Origin: Bacteroidaceae bacterium
GTDB taxonomy: Bacteria > Bacteroidota > Bacteroidia > Bacteroidales > Bacteroidaceae
DNA length: 43,863 nt
NCBI GenBank assembly: GCA_017479555.1
Contig: JAFVCB010000036.1
Location: 1 to 43,863, forward strand
Direction: 5' to 3'
Shown here: piece by piece, positions 1-9,155 of the stretch
Layout: each line of letters opens with the position of its first letter
How positions within the stretch are numbered: position 1 is the stretch's first letter
The notes under the pieces: model-generated
Seen by the model: the letters and a program-made list of their open reading frames with translations, nothing else
What the model was told of the DNA's origin: nothing
The model's database searches: none
Translations under genes and position numbers: made by a program

Positions 1-49
1 GATTTGCTAAGAAGCATCTTCTGTCCTTTCTACTTTATATTAGTGCCTA

Positions 50-96
50 TACACCACGAGCGCAATCAGAAGAAGACTGACTGCGCTCGTGGTGTA
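50..96. terminator. Long hairpin downstream of rho
   Basis: The 15-base arms at 50-64 and 82-96 are perfectly complementary. After one mismatch (65/81) a further 4 bp (66-69/77-80) leave a 7-base purine loop. It lies 28 bases beyond the rho stop codon. Neither strand has a U-tract after the stem, so it is not a textbook intrinsic terminator; it may be a 3'-end-protecting structure. Confidence 0.6.
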
Positions 97-123
97 AGAT
101 AGTCGAGGACGGATGAGGATGCC

Positions 124-2121
124 TTAACTATTGATGTTGATAAGGAATTCCGTGTTGTCTTTCGTGTCGTGCATCTGTTTGCGAAGGAAGTTGATGGCTT
201 CATGTGGGTTCATGTTACCAAGGTATCCACGCAGGAAGTTCATGCGGTCGATAACCTCTTCGGGCAGCAACAGGTCGTCGCGCCGCGTACTGCTGGCTGT
301 GAGGTTGATGGCAGGATAGATGCGCTTGTTGGCCAATGCGCGGTCGAGCTGTAGCTCCATGTTTCCCGTACCTTTGAATTCCTCAAAGATGACTTCGTCC
401 ATCTTCGAGCCAGTCTCGATGAGAGCCGTCGCGATGATGGTGAGCGAACCTCCTCCTTCAATGTTTCGGGCAGCTCCAAAGAAACGCTTCGGTTTTTGCA
501 ACGCATTGCTGTCTACACCGCCACTAAGCACCTTGCCGCTGCCTGGGGCGACGGTGTTGTAGGCGCGCGCTAAGCGGGTGATGCTATCGAGGAAGATGAC
601 CACGTCGTGTCCACATTCCACCATGCGCTTGGCCTTTTCGAGTACCAGTCCAGCTATCTTTACGTGGTGTGCGGCAGGTTCGTCAAAGGTGCTTGCGATG
701 ACCTCAGCGTTAACTGTACGCGCCATGTCGGTGACTTCTTCGGGGCGTTCGTCGATGAGAAGCATCATGATGTATGCCTCGGGGTGGTTCTTGGCTATGG
801 CATTCGCTATGTCTTTCATCAGTAGCGTTTTACCCGTCTTGGGCTGCGCCACGATGAGTGCGCGCTGTCCTTTTCCGATTGGGGCAAATAGGTCTACGAT
901 GCGGCGCGAGAGACTTTCGCCAGGACTGCTGCACAAGGTGAATTTCTTGTCGGGAAATAGCGGTGTGAGGTGCTCGAAAGCGATGCGGTCGCGTATCTTC
1001 TCGGGTTCAAGCCCATTGATGGTATGAATGGTTTGCAGCGTGAAGTGTCGCTCGCTCTCACGAGGTACGCGCACTTGACAGTCGATGATGTCTCCCGTCT
1101 TCAAGCCCTGCGTGCGAATTTGGGCTGGAGCTACAAATACGTCGTCGGGCGACGAAAGATAGTTGTAGTCCGACGAGCGCAGAAAACCGCTGCCATCGGG
1201 CAAAATCTCGAGCACGCCATTGGTGCGCAGCGTGAGTTGCTGTGGGCGTGGAGCGGGTTGCTGACGGGTTGGGGCAGGAGTGGGGGCGACGGGTGCTGTC
1301 GCCTTTGGTGCGGGCTGTGGCGTAGGAGCTTGCGCTGCCTCCTTGTGGGCGTTCTGTACGGTAGGGTCGTCCTTGAAGCGACGGAATTTGGTGGTCTCCA
1401 CGGGCGGTAGTACCATATCGTTAGGGTGAATATAAGGTACGTCGCGCAGGATAATCATGTCGCGCTGATTGAGCTTTTCGAGCAGCGTTTGCTGATTGCT
1501 GATTGCCACGTTGTCAGCCTGCGCCGTAGCTCTATCGCTGTTTGTCCTATTTGGTGCAGCCTCAACTGAGGAACTCTCGCGAGGTTCTTCAGAAAGCGTG
1601 TCAGCCTTAGTCGTAGCGGCTTTGCGCGTAGAACGCAGTTTTTCTGTCGTAGCAGAAACCTTATTCTCTTCGTTGGCTGGTGTGTTGAACAGAGAAGGCT
1701 GTGCCCCTTGTCTCTTTGGTTCATCCCCAGGTGTTGAGAGACGAGGCGCAGGTTCAGATAGCGCGGCTTCGGCAGCATAGCGTGCGGCTTCGAGTGCCCT
1801 GCGCTCCAGTTCTGCTTTAGAGGGGCGACCACGCTTGCGTTTTACGGTGACGAGAGCAGCGGCTTCTTCGTTCGCTTCTTGGAGCGTGCCGTCTTGCGAT
1901 GCAGTGAAAAGATGGTCGGGCTGAGGCTTGCTGATGCGTGTGCGCCGTGGTTTGGGCGCGGTCTGCTCTACGGCAGCACGCGAGGCTTGACGATCTAAGA
2001 TTTCATAAATAAGCGATTGCTTGTCAGCTGCAGGGCCAGCCTGAATATCAAGCGCGTTGGCTATGGGAAGCAGTTCCTCGAGGGGCATATTCTCGAGTGC
2101 TTCTTTGTTGAGTGTTTCCAT
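124..2121 (-). CDS. rho: Transcription termination factor Rho with long disordered N-terminal insert
   Basis: Rho is the hexameric RNA-dependent ATPase that terminates transcription in the cytoplasm. The protein has 665 residues against about 420 in E. coli. Residues 1-45 form a Rho N-terminal helical domain. Residues about 48-295 are low-complexity, rich in Ala, Pro, Arg, Glu and Gln, and include an AT-hook-like KRKRGRPSK at 94-102. The RNA-binding OB domain spans about 296-395. The ATPase domain follows, with Walker A AQPKTGKT (425-432) and Walker B VVIFLDS (about 507-513). Disordered inserts of this kind are known in Bacteroidota Rho, and in Bacteroides thetaiotaomicron the insert has been linked to phase separation. 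The gene is monocistronic, divergent from ileS, and has a leader of nearly 400 bases. The identity is certain; the role of the insert here is inferred. Confidence 0.97.
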   Translation of the reverse strand: METLNKEALENMPLEELLPIANALDIQAGPAADKQSLIYEILDRQASRAAVEQTAPKPRRTRISKPQPDHLFTASQDGTLQEANEEAAALVTVKRKRGRPSKAELERRALEAARYAAEAALSEPAPRLSTPGDEPKRQGAQPSLFNTPANEENKVSATTEKLRSTRKAATTKADTLSEEPRESSSVEAAPNRTNSDRATAQADNVAISNQQTLLEKLNQRDMIILRDVPYIHPNDMVLPPVETTKFRRFKDDPTVQNAHKEAAQAPTPQPAPKATAPVAPTPAPTRQQPAPRPQQLTLRTNGVLEILPDGSGFLRSSDYNYLSSPDDVFVAPAQIRTQGLKTGDIIDCQVRVPRESERHFTLQTIHTINGLEPEKIRDRIAFEHLTPLFPDKKFTLCSSPGESLSRRIVDLFAPIGKGQRALIVAQPKTGKTLLMKDIANAIAKNHPEAYIMMLLIDERPEEVTDMARTVNAEVIASTFDEPAAHHVKIAGLVLEKAKRMVECGHDVVIFLDSITRLARAYNTVAPGSGKVLSGGVDSNALQKPKRFFGAARNIEGGGSLTIIATALIETGSKMDEVIFEEFKGTGNMELQLDRALANKRIYPAINLTASSTRRDDLLLPEEVIDRMNFLRGYLGNMNPHEAINFLRKQMHDTKDNTEFLININS

Positions 2122-2507
2122 TAAAGAATTTGGAGAGTGAAGGATAATGCTGTTTTTCTTTTACATGCTGTTTTGATGCCTGTTGTGTTGGTTCTGCTTG
2201 GTCTTGATGTCATCTCGTCTGTGTATGGAGCTGTTTAAATCATGTAGCGTATGTATATTTATGGAGCTACTGCCTATTTGCTCAGCTTAACATGCAGGAA
2301 TGAACTTGACACAATGAATAGAACCGACTGGAGGTCATAAAAACATTGTTCCCCATTGCCGCATTTAGGATATTCCCACGTGATACACCGCAGTGTGCCT
2401 ACAGTGTGTCAGAACGGCTGTGTCGTTGAAATCAAGTGTGTAAGGGTAGGGGATTGCAAAGGCTTTGGCGCTAAAGAAAACAAAGATGCCAAAAGCGAAT
2501 TGCGGTG

Positions 2508-2537
2508 CAAAAATACGCTAAATTTGCTTTCTTGCAA
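2508..2537 (-). promoter_or_regulatory. rho promoter, Bacteroidota consensus
   Basis: On the minus strand TTG (2535-2537) is separated by exactly 19 bases from TATTTTTG (2508-2515), matching the primary sigma-factor consensus of Bacteroidota. Transcription would start near 2500, giving rho a leader of nearly 400 bases. Confidence 0.75.
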
Positions 2538-2674
2538 GCATCTAAGGCGCTTTTTTGACGAATAAAAGGCCAGAGTGAGCCATTTTTGTACTACGATTTG
2601 CCACAAAGCCCGTGTGTTTCTTTGCTAAGTGGTGAAAAATGGTGTATTTCTTTTATTTATTGAGGTGCAAAAAT

Positions 2675-2682
2675 TATCTTTG
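2675..2682 (+). promoter_or_regulatory. ileS promoter -7 element
   Basis: TATCTTTG matches the Bacteroidota TAnnTTTG element. The -33 region is AT-rich (around 2651-2662) but not a perfect TTG at 19 bases. It predicts an ileS leader of about 145 bases. Confidence 0.6.
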
Positions 2683-2692
2683 CGCGAAATTT

Positions 2693-2806
2693 ATGAAACA
2701 CAGTATATTGTATCACGCAGCGGGAAGCTGTGGATGTGCATGCTGTGCTTTCGACAACCGAAATAGCTTATTCCTTTTCATAGGGTTCTATTTTCGAGCA
2801 TTATAG
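2693..2806 (+). CDS. Possible leader peptide upstream of ileS (37 codons)
   Basis: An ATG lies 11 bases after the -7 element and opens a 37-codon frame ending in TAG, 28 bases before the ileS start. It encodes a Cys-rich stretch (SCGCACC) and includes two ATA isoleucine codons. Position and size fit a leader peptide that could sense translation, but it has no recognised homologue and chance cannot be excluded. Confidence 0.25.
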   Translation: MKHSILYHAAGSCGCACCAFDNRNSLFLFIGFYFRAL

Positions 2807-2834
2807 CAGACCTATCAAATCAAGAAGCACGATT

Positions 2835-5800
2835 ATGTCAAAGAAGTTTACAGAGCGCACACGTCTTGATCTCTTCCAAGTGAATGAAGAGGTGCTGAAA
2901 GACTGGGATGCGCAAGATTTGTTTCATAAATCCATGAGCGAGCGCGAGGGTTGTCCTTCATACGTTTTCTACGAAGGTCCTCCCTCGGCCAATGGACATC
3001 CGGGGATACACCATGTCATGGCACGTACGATTAAAGACGTGTTTTGCCGCTACAAAACGATGAAAGGTTTTCAAGTGAAGCGCAAGGCAGGATGGGACAC
3101 ACATGGCCTGCCCGTGGAGCTTGGCGTGGAGAAAGAGCTGGGTATCACGAAGGAAGATATCGGACGCAGCATCAGTATCGAAGACTACAACAAGGCCTGT
3201 CGCACCAATGTGATGAAGTTCACAGAGGAATGGACAGAGCTGAGCCATCTCATGGGTTACTGGGTAGATATGGAGCATCCCTATATCACCTACGACAACG
3301 CTTATATCGAAACCCTTTGGTGGCTGTTGCGTCAGTTGTACGACAAGGGACTGCTCTATAAAGGTTATACTATTCAGCCCTACAGCCCCGCTGCAGGTAC
3401 AGGACTTTCGAGTCACGAATTGAATTTGCCCGGTTGCTATCGTGAGGTAAAAGACACGACAGTGACTGCGCAGTTCCGTATCAAGAATCCATTGCCCGCC
3501 ATGCAGGGTTGGGGTACGCCTGCCTTTATCGCTTGGACGACGACGCCTTGGACCTTGCCGTCCAACTGCGCCCTCTGTGTAGGTCCAAAGATTAAGTACG
3601 TGTGTGTACGCACCTACAACCCCTATAGCGGAGAGCCAGTAAGCGTCGTGATGGCTGAGGCACGTGTCAATGCCTACCTCAATGCCGAGGGAGCCAATAA
3701 ACCGCTTGATAGTTATGAAAAAGGCGACAAGGTCATTCCCTACGAAGTTGTTGCATCGTGGACGGGAGAAGAACTTGTCGGTTTAGAATACGAGCAATTG
3801 ATGCCTTGGGTCAACCCTGGTGAAGGTGCTTTCCGTGTGATACCCGGTGACTATGTGACCACTGAAGACGGTACAGGTATCGTGCATATAGCAGGTACAT
3901 TTGGTGCTGACGACATGCAAGTGTCTCGTCAAAATGGTGTACCCGCCATGCTGCTTGTCAACAAAGCCGGAAAGCAAGTGCCAATGGTAGACCCACAAGG
4001 TCGCTTCTATCGTCTCGAAGACCTCGATGAAGAGTTTGTGGCTCAGCGAGTGGATAGCGAACGCTACGGTGTCTATGCAGGCCGCTATGTGAAGAACGCT
4101 TACGATGCTTCGTTGACCGACAAAGACGAAACGCTTGACATCAGTCTCTGTATGGATATGAAGGCGCGTGGACAGGCATTCCGCATAGAAAAGCATGTAC
4201 ACAGCTATCCCCATTGTTGGCGCACAGACAAACCCGTGTTGTACTATCCTCTCGACTCATGGTTTATTCGTAGTACCGCCGCCAAGGAGCGTATGCAGGA
4301 GCTCAACAAAACGATTCACTGGAAGCCCGAAAGCACAGGAACAGGACGTTTCGGCAAATGGCTTGAGAACCTCAACGATTGGAATTTGTCGCGTTCACGT
4401 TTCTGGGGTACACCACTACCTATATGGCGCAGCGAAAATGGTGAAGAGAAGTGCATAGGCTCTATCCACGAACTCTATGAAGAGATCGAGAAGAGTGTGG
4501 CAGCAGGATTGATGGATGAAAATCCGCTGCGTGCCGCAGGCTTTACGCCCGATGACTATTCCTCAGCAAACTATGCCAAGATAGACCTGCACCGTCCCTA
4601 CGTAGATCGCATCGTGCTCTGCTCCTCCACAGGAGAGCCTATGCAGCGCGAAACAGACCTTATAGACGTTTGGTTCGACAGCGGTTCGATGCCCTATGCC
4701 CAACTGCACTATCCGTTTGAGAACAAAGAGATACTCGATAATGGTACGGTCTATCCCGCTGACTTCATAGCCGAGGGCGTGGATCAAACACGCGGCTGGT
4801 TCTTTACGCTACACGCCATTGCCACAATGGTGTTTGACAGCGTCGCCTTCAAGAACGTCATTAGTAATGGGCTGGTTCTCGACAAGAAGGGTGAAAAGAT
4901 GTCGAAGCACTTAGGCAACACCGTTGACCCCTTTGCTGCCATACGCAAACACGGCACAGACCCGCTGCGTTGGTATATGATTACGAACTCCTCGCCATGG
5001 GACAACCTCAAATTCGACGAAGCAGGTGTGGAGGAAGTCGCACGTAGCTTCTTTGGCAAACTCTTCCAGACCTATTCGTTCCTTACGATGTATGCCAATG
5101 TGGATGGTTTCGATGGAAGTCAACCACAGGTGGCACACCACGAGCGCGCAGAGATAGACCGCTGGATAATCTCCGAACTCAATACGCTTATTCGCGAAGT
5201 TACCGCCGCCTACGATGCTTACGAGCCTACACGCGCAGGTCGTCTTATAGCCGCGTTTGTGGTTGACAATCTGAGCAACTGGTTCGTTCGTCTTAGCCGC
5301 AAACGCTATTGGGCAGGCGAGATGAACAGCGACAAACTTTCGGCCTATCAGACACTCTATACCTGTCTGCTTACTGTCAGCCGCTTGATGGCACCGATAG
5401 CACCTTTCTACGCCGATCGTCTCTACAAAGACTTAGTAGAAGGAACAGTGATGGACGCACCTGAGAGCGTTCACTTAGATCGCTTCCCCGAGCCCGATGA
5501 GACTTTGATTGACAAAGAACTGGAGCGTCGTATGCAGTTGGCTCAGCGCATCACTTCGATGGTGCTTGCCTTGAGAAAGAAAGAACGCGTCATCGTTCGC
5601 CAGCCACTGCGTCGTATCGCCATCCCCGCCAACGACGAAGCCCTCAAGCGCGACATTGAGGCTGTGACAAGACTGATACTCGACGAGGTCAATGTGAAAG
5701 CCTTAGAATTTGTTGAGACTGGTCTGCTCCAAAAGAGCGTCAAGTGCAACTTCCGCGTGATGGGTAAGAAATTTGGTAAGCTGATGAAGGCCGTAGCTGC

Positions 5801-6251
5801 TGCTGTCAGCACGATGACGCAAGAAGACATTGCGCAGCTCGAATCCAATGGTCGCTTTGAACTCACCGTGGAGGGAGAAACTATCACCATCGAGCGCGAC
5901 GACGTGGAAATCGTCAGTCAAGACATTCCAGGCTGGAGCGTGGAGCATGATGGTACACTTACCGTTGCCCTCGACCTTACCATCGACGAGGAACTGCGTC
6001 AAGAGGCCTTAGCCCGCGAAGTGGTGAAGCGCATACAAACCTACCGTAAAGAATGCGGCTTTGAGATTACTGATAGGATAGACGTGGTATTCGAGGCTCA
6101 AGATGAACTGCAAGCCGCCGTCAACGCGCATCGTCAATACATCGCGTCACAAGTCTTAGCCGACACACTCGAATTTGGTACGCCCGAAGGTCTCGCTACA
6201 TTTGAGTTTGATGGGTTTAGCGTCAAAACCGACGTGAAACGCAAAGGTTAA
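2835..6251 (+). CDS. ileS: Isoleucyl-tRNA synthetase
   Basis: IleS charges tRNA-Ile with isoleucine. The protein has 1138 residues, the length of the eukaryote-like class found in Bacteroidota; E. coli IleS has 938. The class I signature is seen as GHPGIHH (residues 54-60, the HIGH-type motif) and KMSKH (688-692, the KMSKS-type loop). An editing domain lies between them and an anticodon-binding domain follows from about residue 770. The start is the first ATG, preceded by an A-rich leader without a Shine-Dalgarno sequence. It heads the series ileS, dksA-like, lspA, DUF4296, which looks co-directional and at least partly co-transcribed. Eukaryote-like enzymes of this type are commonly mupirocin-insensitive; whether this one is cannot be seen here. 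Confidence 0.97.
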   Translation: MSKKFTERTRLDLFQVNEEVLKDWDAQDLFHKSMSEREGCPSYVFYEGPPSANGHPGIHHVMARTIKDVFCRYKTMKGFQVKRKAGWDTHGLPVELGVEKELGITKEDIGRSISIEDYNKACRTNVMKFTEEWTELSHLMGYWVDMEHPYITYDNAYIETLWWLLRQLYDKGLLYKGYTIQPYSPAAGTGLSSHELNLPGCYREVKDTTVTAQFRIKNPLPAMQGWGTPAFIAWTTTPWTLPSNCALCVGPKIKYVCVRTYNPYSGEPVSVVMAEARVNAYLNAEGANKPLDSYEKGDKVIPYEVVASWTGEELVGLEYEQLMPWVNPGEGAFRVIPGDYVTTEDGTGIVHIAGTFGADDMQVSRQNGVPAMLLVNKAGKQVPMVDPQGRFYRLEDLDEEFVAQRVDSERYGVYAGRYVKNAYDASLTDKDETLDISLCMDMKARGQAFRIEKHVHSYPHCWRTDKPVLYYPLDSWFIRSTAAKERMQELNKTIHWKPESTGTGRFGKWLENLNDWNLSRSRFWGTPLPIWRSENGEEKCIGSIHELYEEIEKSVAAGLMDENPLRAAGFTPDDYSSANYAKIDLHRPYVDRIVLCSSTGEPMQRETDLIDVWFDSGSMPYAQLHYPFENKEILDNGTVYPADFIAEGVDQTRGWFFTLHAIATMVFDSVAFKNVISNGLVLDKKGEKMSKHLGNTVDPFAAIRKHGTDPLRWYMITNSSPWDNLKFDEAGVEEVARSFFGKLFQTYSFLTMYANVDGFDGSQPQVAHHERAEIDRWIISELNTLIREVTAAYDAYEPTRAGRLIAAFVVDNLSNWFVRLSRKRYWAGEMNSDKLSAYQTLYTCLLTVSRLMAPIAPFYADRLYKDLVEGTVMDAPESVHLDRFPEPDETLIDKELERRMQLAQRITSMVLALRKKERVIVRQPLRRIAIPANDEALKRDIEAVTRLILDEVNVKALEFVETGLLQKSVKCNFRVMGKKFGKLMKAVAAAVSTMTQEDIAQLESNGRFELTVEGETITIERDDVEIVSQDIPGWSVEHDGTLTVALDLTIDEELRQEALAREVVKRIQTYRKECGFEITDRIDVVFEAQDELQAAVNAHRQYIASQVLADTLEFGTPEGLATFEFDGFSVKTDVKRKG

Positions 6252-6323
6252 TATACCATATATAATATGGTGTAATCTATTTACAAATACACTAATCCTT
6301 AATCCTAAAACAAAGATTCAGCT

Positions 6324-6710
6324 ATGGCAGAAAAGACACGCTACAGCGACGAAGAGCTACAAGAATTCAAGGAACTCATTTTGCATAAGTTGGAATTGGC
6401 ACAAGCCGATTACGAACAAATCATGGATACACTCACAGGTCGCAACACCAACGACGTATCCGATACTTCACCTACCTATAAAGCCCTTGAAGAAGGCTCA
6501 CTCACGCAGTCCAAAGAGGAACTGACCAACATGGCTGCTCGCCAACAGAAATTTATTCAAGGTCTCAAGGCCGCTTTAGTACGTATAGAAAACAAGACGT
6601 ACGGCGTTTGTCGCGTGACGGGGAAACTGATTCCCAAAGAGAGGCTTCGTGCCGTGCCTCATGCTACATTGAGCATCGAAGCCAAACAAATGCGCGACCA
6701 CAAACGTTGA
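6324..6710 (+). CDS. TraR/DksA-family protein with degenerate zinc finger
   Basis: This 128-residue protein belongs to the DksA/TraR family, which binds the RNA polymerase secondary channel and tunes transcription, often with ppGpp. Residues about 8-90 form the coiled-coil N-terminal part. The C-terminal zinc-finger segment (93-120) keeps the family scaffold, but only Cys96 remains of the four usual cysteines: the other positions read Thr99, Ser117 and Ala120. The fold is therefore probably zinc-free, as in other Bacteroidota members. It sits 72 bases after ileS and 19 bases before lspA. A weak hairpin (6255-6271) lies in the ileS gap. Confidence 0.88.
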   Translation: MAEKTRYSDEELQEFKELILHKLELAQADYEQIMDTLTGRNTNDVSDTSPTYKALEEGSLTQSKEELTNMAARQQKFIQGLKAALVRIENKTYGVCRVTGKLIPKERLRAVPHATLSIEAKQMRDHKR

Positions 6711-6729
6711 TATAAGCACCGTTCTGTAC

Positions 6730-7374
6730 GTGAAAAAGAAATCAATCATTGCCATTGTTGTCATTCTCTTGGTTATTCTCATAGACCAAGTAGTGAAATA
6801 TACTGTGAAGACAGGCATGTTGCTCCACGAGCAAGTGTCTGTCACTTCATGGTTCAAAATCTTCTTTACCGAGAACCAAGGGATGGCTTTTGGTATGGAC
6901 TTCGTGGGTACTATGTTGCTCACGTTGTTTCGTGTGGTAGCCATCGTGTTCTTTGTCATCTACCTTGCTCGGTTGGTGAAACGAGATGCCTCATTTCTTA
7001 CCGTAGTTTGTCTATCGCTCATCATAGCTGGAGCTTTGGGAAACGTGATTGACAACTGTTTCTATGGTTTGATTTTCACAGAAAGCCCCGAGGCTTTTAC
7101 TTTTGGGACACCAGCCCAACTTGTAGGCATCGGACAGGGCTATGGCTCTTTCCTGTCGGGCAAGGTGGTAGATATGTTCTACTTTCCCCTGTGGCAATGG
7201 CCTGAATGGATGCCGCTGATAGGAGGGCATACGTTTTTTAATGCTGTATTCAATGTAGCTGATGCGGCAATCACTTGTGGAGCAATAGTCTTGCTCGTAT
7301 CCTATTATCTCAAGATGTGGCGCACGCCAAAGTCGAAGCAGTCCACGCCCGACACGCCTGAAAGCGCAGCATAA
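6730..7374 (+). CDS. lspA: Lipoprotein signal peptidase (signal peptidase II)
   Basis: LspA is an inner-membrane aspartyl protease that cleaves lipoprotein signal peptides after lipidation of the +1 cysteine. The start codon is GTG at 6730, 19 bases after the preceding stop. The 214 residues contain four hydrophobic segments (about 5-25, 58-82, 90-110 and 170-194). The GNVID motif is at about 104-108. The catalytic pair is Asp148 (in GKVVD) and Asp178 (in FNVAD). It is about 50 residues longer than the E. coli enzyme, mainly from an insert between the GNVID and VVD motifs (about 113-143). It is followed by a predicted lipoprotein, one of several likely substrates in this window. Confidence 0.95.
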   Translation: MKKKSIIAIVVILLVILIDQVVKYTVKTGMLLHEQVSVTSWFKIFFTENQGMAFGMDFVGTMLLTLFRVVAIVFFVIYLARLVKRDASFLTVVCLSLIIAGALGNVIDNCFYGLIFTESPEAFTFGTPAQLVGIGQGYGSFLSGKVVDMFYFPLWQWPEWMPLIGGHTFFNAVFNVADAAITCGAIVLLVSYYLKMWRTPKSKQSTPDTPESAA

Positions 7375-7418
7375 CCTTTTGTGTTGTAGTCTGCACAAAC
7401 TTCCCTCATTCATTCGTC

Positions 7419-8366
7419 ATGCATCGCTTGTTTCTACACTTGGTCGCAGTGCTGTTGCTTATTGCTTGCAACAGCCGTCCCGATGGTGTGATGAGCCAAG
7501 GCAAGATGGAGGATGTGCTCTATGACTATCATATAGCACGTGCAGTGGTGCAGAGCCAAGGGACAGGCGAGGGCGAACGAGACATGACTTACGAGGAGGC
7601 CGTGTTTAGGAAGCACAATGTCACAGCCGATGAGTTTTATGCTTCATTGCGCTACTACGAGGCACACCCCAAAACGTTTGCCAATATCTATACCAATCTC
7701 GAAGAACGCTTTGGGCGCAATCAACTCGCCCAACAGCGCGACAAGAAAGATGCGCAAGATTCGCAGCAAGGCAATGACTTGTGGCCTGCTGCGCGTTTCT
7801 TTGTGCTGTCATCGCGCGAAGTCAACCGCCAGGAGTTCGATATTCCTGTACCTCAAATGGTACAGGCTGGCGATCGCTTCGAGTGGTCTTTTGACTTGCA
7901 ATGGGTATATCCCGAAGGACGCAAGAACGGTACGGCACTCATCGTGCTTCACTACGACAACGACAGCACGGCAACCTTCTCCCAGCCTCTCTATGGCACG
8001 GGACATCAGACACTGATAGCATCCGTGTCGCATGTGCTTCCGAAACGCATCTCAGGATTTATCTACCAAGAATGTGCGTGGAACAAAAAGGCCTGCCTGC
8101 TGCTTGTCTCCAATGTGTCGTTGCGCCATATAGCCAAGTCACGCACACCATCTCCCGCTCCCATTCGCAGCGCATCCTCAGATACGCTCAAGAAGCCACA
8201 AACAGCTATGCAAGCCGACGACAGCATTCTTCCTTTGCCCGATACCTTGCCGCAACTACAGCCCGAACTACGCAAGGGGCGACGCATATCGAGAAGCGAA
8301 GGCGAGCGTCGTATTCTCGACAGCATACGTCGCGAGGAGCGTGGCCGCAGGCAGATGTTTAAGTAG
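7419..8366 (+). CDS. DUF4296 lipoprotein
   Basis: This 315-residue protein of unknown function begins with a lipoprotein signal peptide; the lipobox LLIAC places the lipidated Cys at residue 17. The DUF4296 domain covers about residues 25-105, a helical region found in Bacteroidota proteins, often encoded after lspA as here. A beta-rich middle part (about 125-235) precedes a basic, low-complexity C-terminus rich in Arg, Pro and Ser. It starts 44 bases after lspA and ends at a bidirectional hairpin shared with the convergent gene. Confidence 0.85.
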   Translation: MHRLFLHLVAVLLLIACNSRPDGVMSQGKMEDVLYDYHIARAVVQSQGTGEGERDMTYEEAVFRKHNVTADEFYASLRYYEAHPKTFANIYTNLEERFGRNQLAQQRDKKDAQDSQQGNDLWPAARFFVLSSREVNRQEFDIPVPQMVQAGDRFEWSFDLQWVYPEGRKNGTALIVLHYDNDSTATFSQPLYGTGHQTLIASVSHVLPKRISGFIYQECAWNKKACLLLVSNVSLRHIAKSRTPSPAPIRSASSDTLKKPQTAMQADDSILPLPDTLPQLQPELRKGRRISRSEGERRILDSIRREERGRRQMFK

Positions 8367-8395
8367 TAGAGAGATTTCGATACCTCCACATAAAA

Positions 8396-8447
8396 ACAAA
8401 TCGGTCATTAGCATGAAGGCTTCAGCACTTGCTAATGACCGATTTGT
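8396..8447 (-). terminator. Bidirectional hairpin terminator, 18-bp stem
   Basis: Arms at 8396-8413 and 8430-8447 form a perfect 18-bp stem with a 16-base loop. Read on the minus strand the stem is followed by TTTTTA, so it is an intrinsic terminator for the HsdR-N gene, whose last codons lie in the stem. It may also end the convergent DUF4296 transcript. Confidence 0.85.
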
Positions 8448-8902
8448 ATTAAGGTTTCGTACCACGGCACATCTTGTAGAAAAGTATAGCTGCCTGTGTC
8501 CTTATGAATGTGGCACACGATGGTTTGCATGCCATTTGAGACGAAGAGATACGCCGTTTTCAACACACTGTTGTAGGACGAAATCTGTGTGAAAACCTCT
8601 TGCGTGATAGGCACATGAGGTGCTTTATATTCCATCACAGCCAACGGTGTGCCGCCTACCTTATTATATAATACGGTGTCGCACCGTCGCTTAGCCCCAC
8701 CCACATTGACCGTGACCTCATTGCCCATAAGAGCCGCAGGATAGTTGCGTGCCGAGATGAGAAAATGCACAAAGTGTTGGCGCACCCATTCCTCAGGGGT
8801 CAGTGCCACAAAACGATGGCGCAAGATGCACCATACCTCTTGTCGGTCGGTGTTCTGGCGAATGCGCAACGATGCGGGTGGAAGATGAAGTTTTGGAAAC
8901 AT
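8432..8902 (-). CDS. Solitary HsdR N-terminal-like nuclease-domain protein
   Basis: The 156-residue protein matches the domain found at the N-terminus of type I restriction R subunits (HSDR_N_2 type), a PD-(D/E)xK nuclease fold. The likely catalytic residues are visible: Glu in the GNEVTV strand, Asp in CDTVLYN, and the E-x-K of AVMEYKAP. No helicase part and no HsdM or HsdS gene is nearby, and such stand-alone versions are common in Bacteroidota. I chose the ATG at 8902 because a promoter element (8921-8928) overlaps the earlier ATG at 8923. Its function is unknown; a housekeeping nuclease or a defence remnant are both possible. Confidence 0.78.
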   Translation of the reverse strand: MFPKLHLPPASLRIRQNTDRQEVWCILRHRFVALTPEEWVRQHFVHFLISARNYPAALMGNEVTVNVGGAKRRCDTVLYNKVGGTPLAVMEYKAPHVPITQEVFTQISSYNSVLKTAYLFVSNGMQTIVCHIHKDTGSYTFLQDVPWYETLIQIGH

Positions 8903-8920
8903 ACGTCCTGCTTTACAGAG

Positions 8921-8928
8921 CAAAGGTA
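8921..8928 (-). promoter_or_regulatory. -7 element of the HsdR-N-like gene
   Basis: On the minus strand it reads TACCTTTG, a match to TAnnTTTG, 18 bases before the chosen ATG. It decides the start codon. Confidence 0.55.
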
Positions 8929-9155
8929 ATTCATTTTCGTCAATCGCTCTATGGCTTGCACCAAAAACTCATGTTCTGACCCGAGTGCAAAGGCGTTGAA
9001 CTATTGAGCAAATCCATCCAGCGCGAAACTATGCCAAGTGTACGCATCTGCTAACATTTCGCCACAAAAATGCTGTTACGTCACGCGCAAGTTCGCAAAA
9101 CCCGCGTGTTTCTTGTTCTTTTGCGCGTTTCAAGCCCAAAAATCTAACATACACG

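Larger units (their letters stand above)
2122..2834. other. Divergent rho/ileS intergenic region
   Basis: This 713-base stretch holds the rho promoter (2508-2537, minus), the ileS promoter (2675-2682, plus) and a possible short reading frame in the ileS leader (2693-2806). I find no conserved gene in the roughly 380 bases between the rho promoter and the rho start; that part is probably a transcribed 5' leader. Confidence 0.6.

Noticed and set aside
8432..8902. Part of a type I restriction-modification system
   Set aside because: No HsdM, HsdS or helicase sequence is nearby; the protein ends naturally at a terminator.
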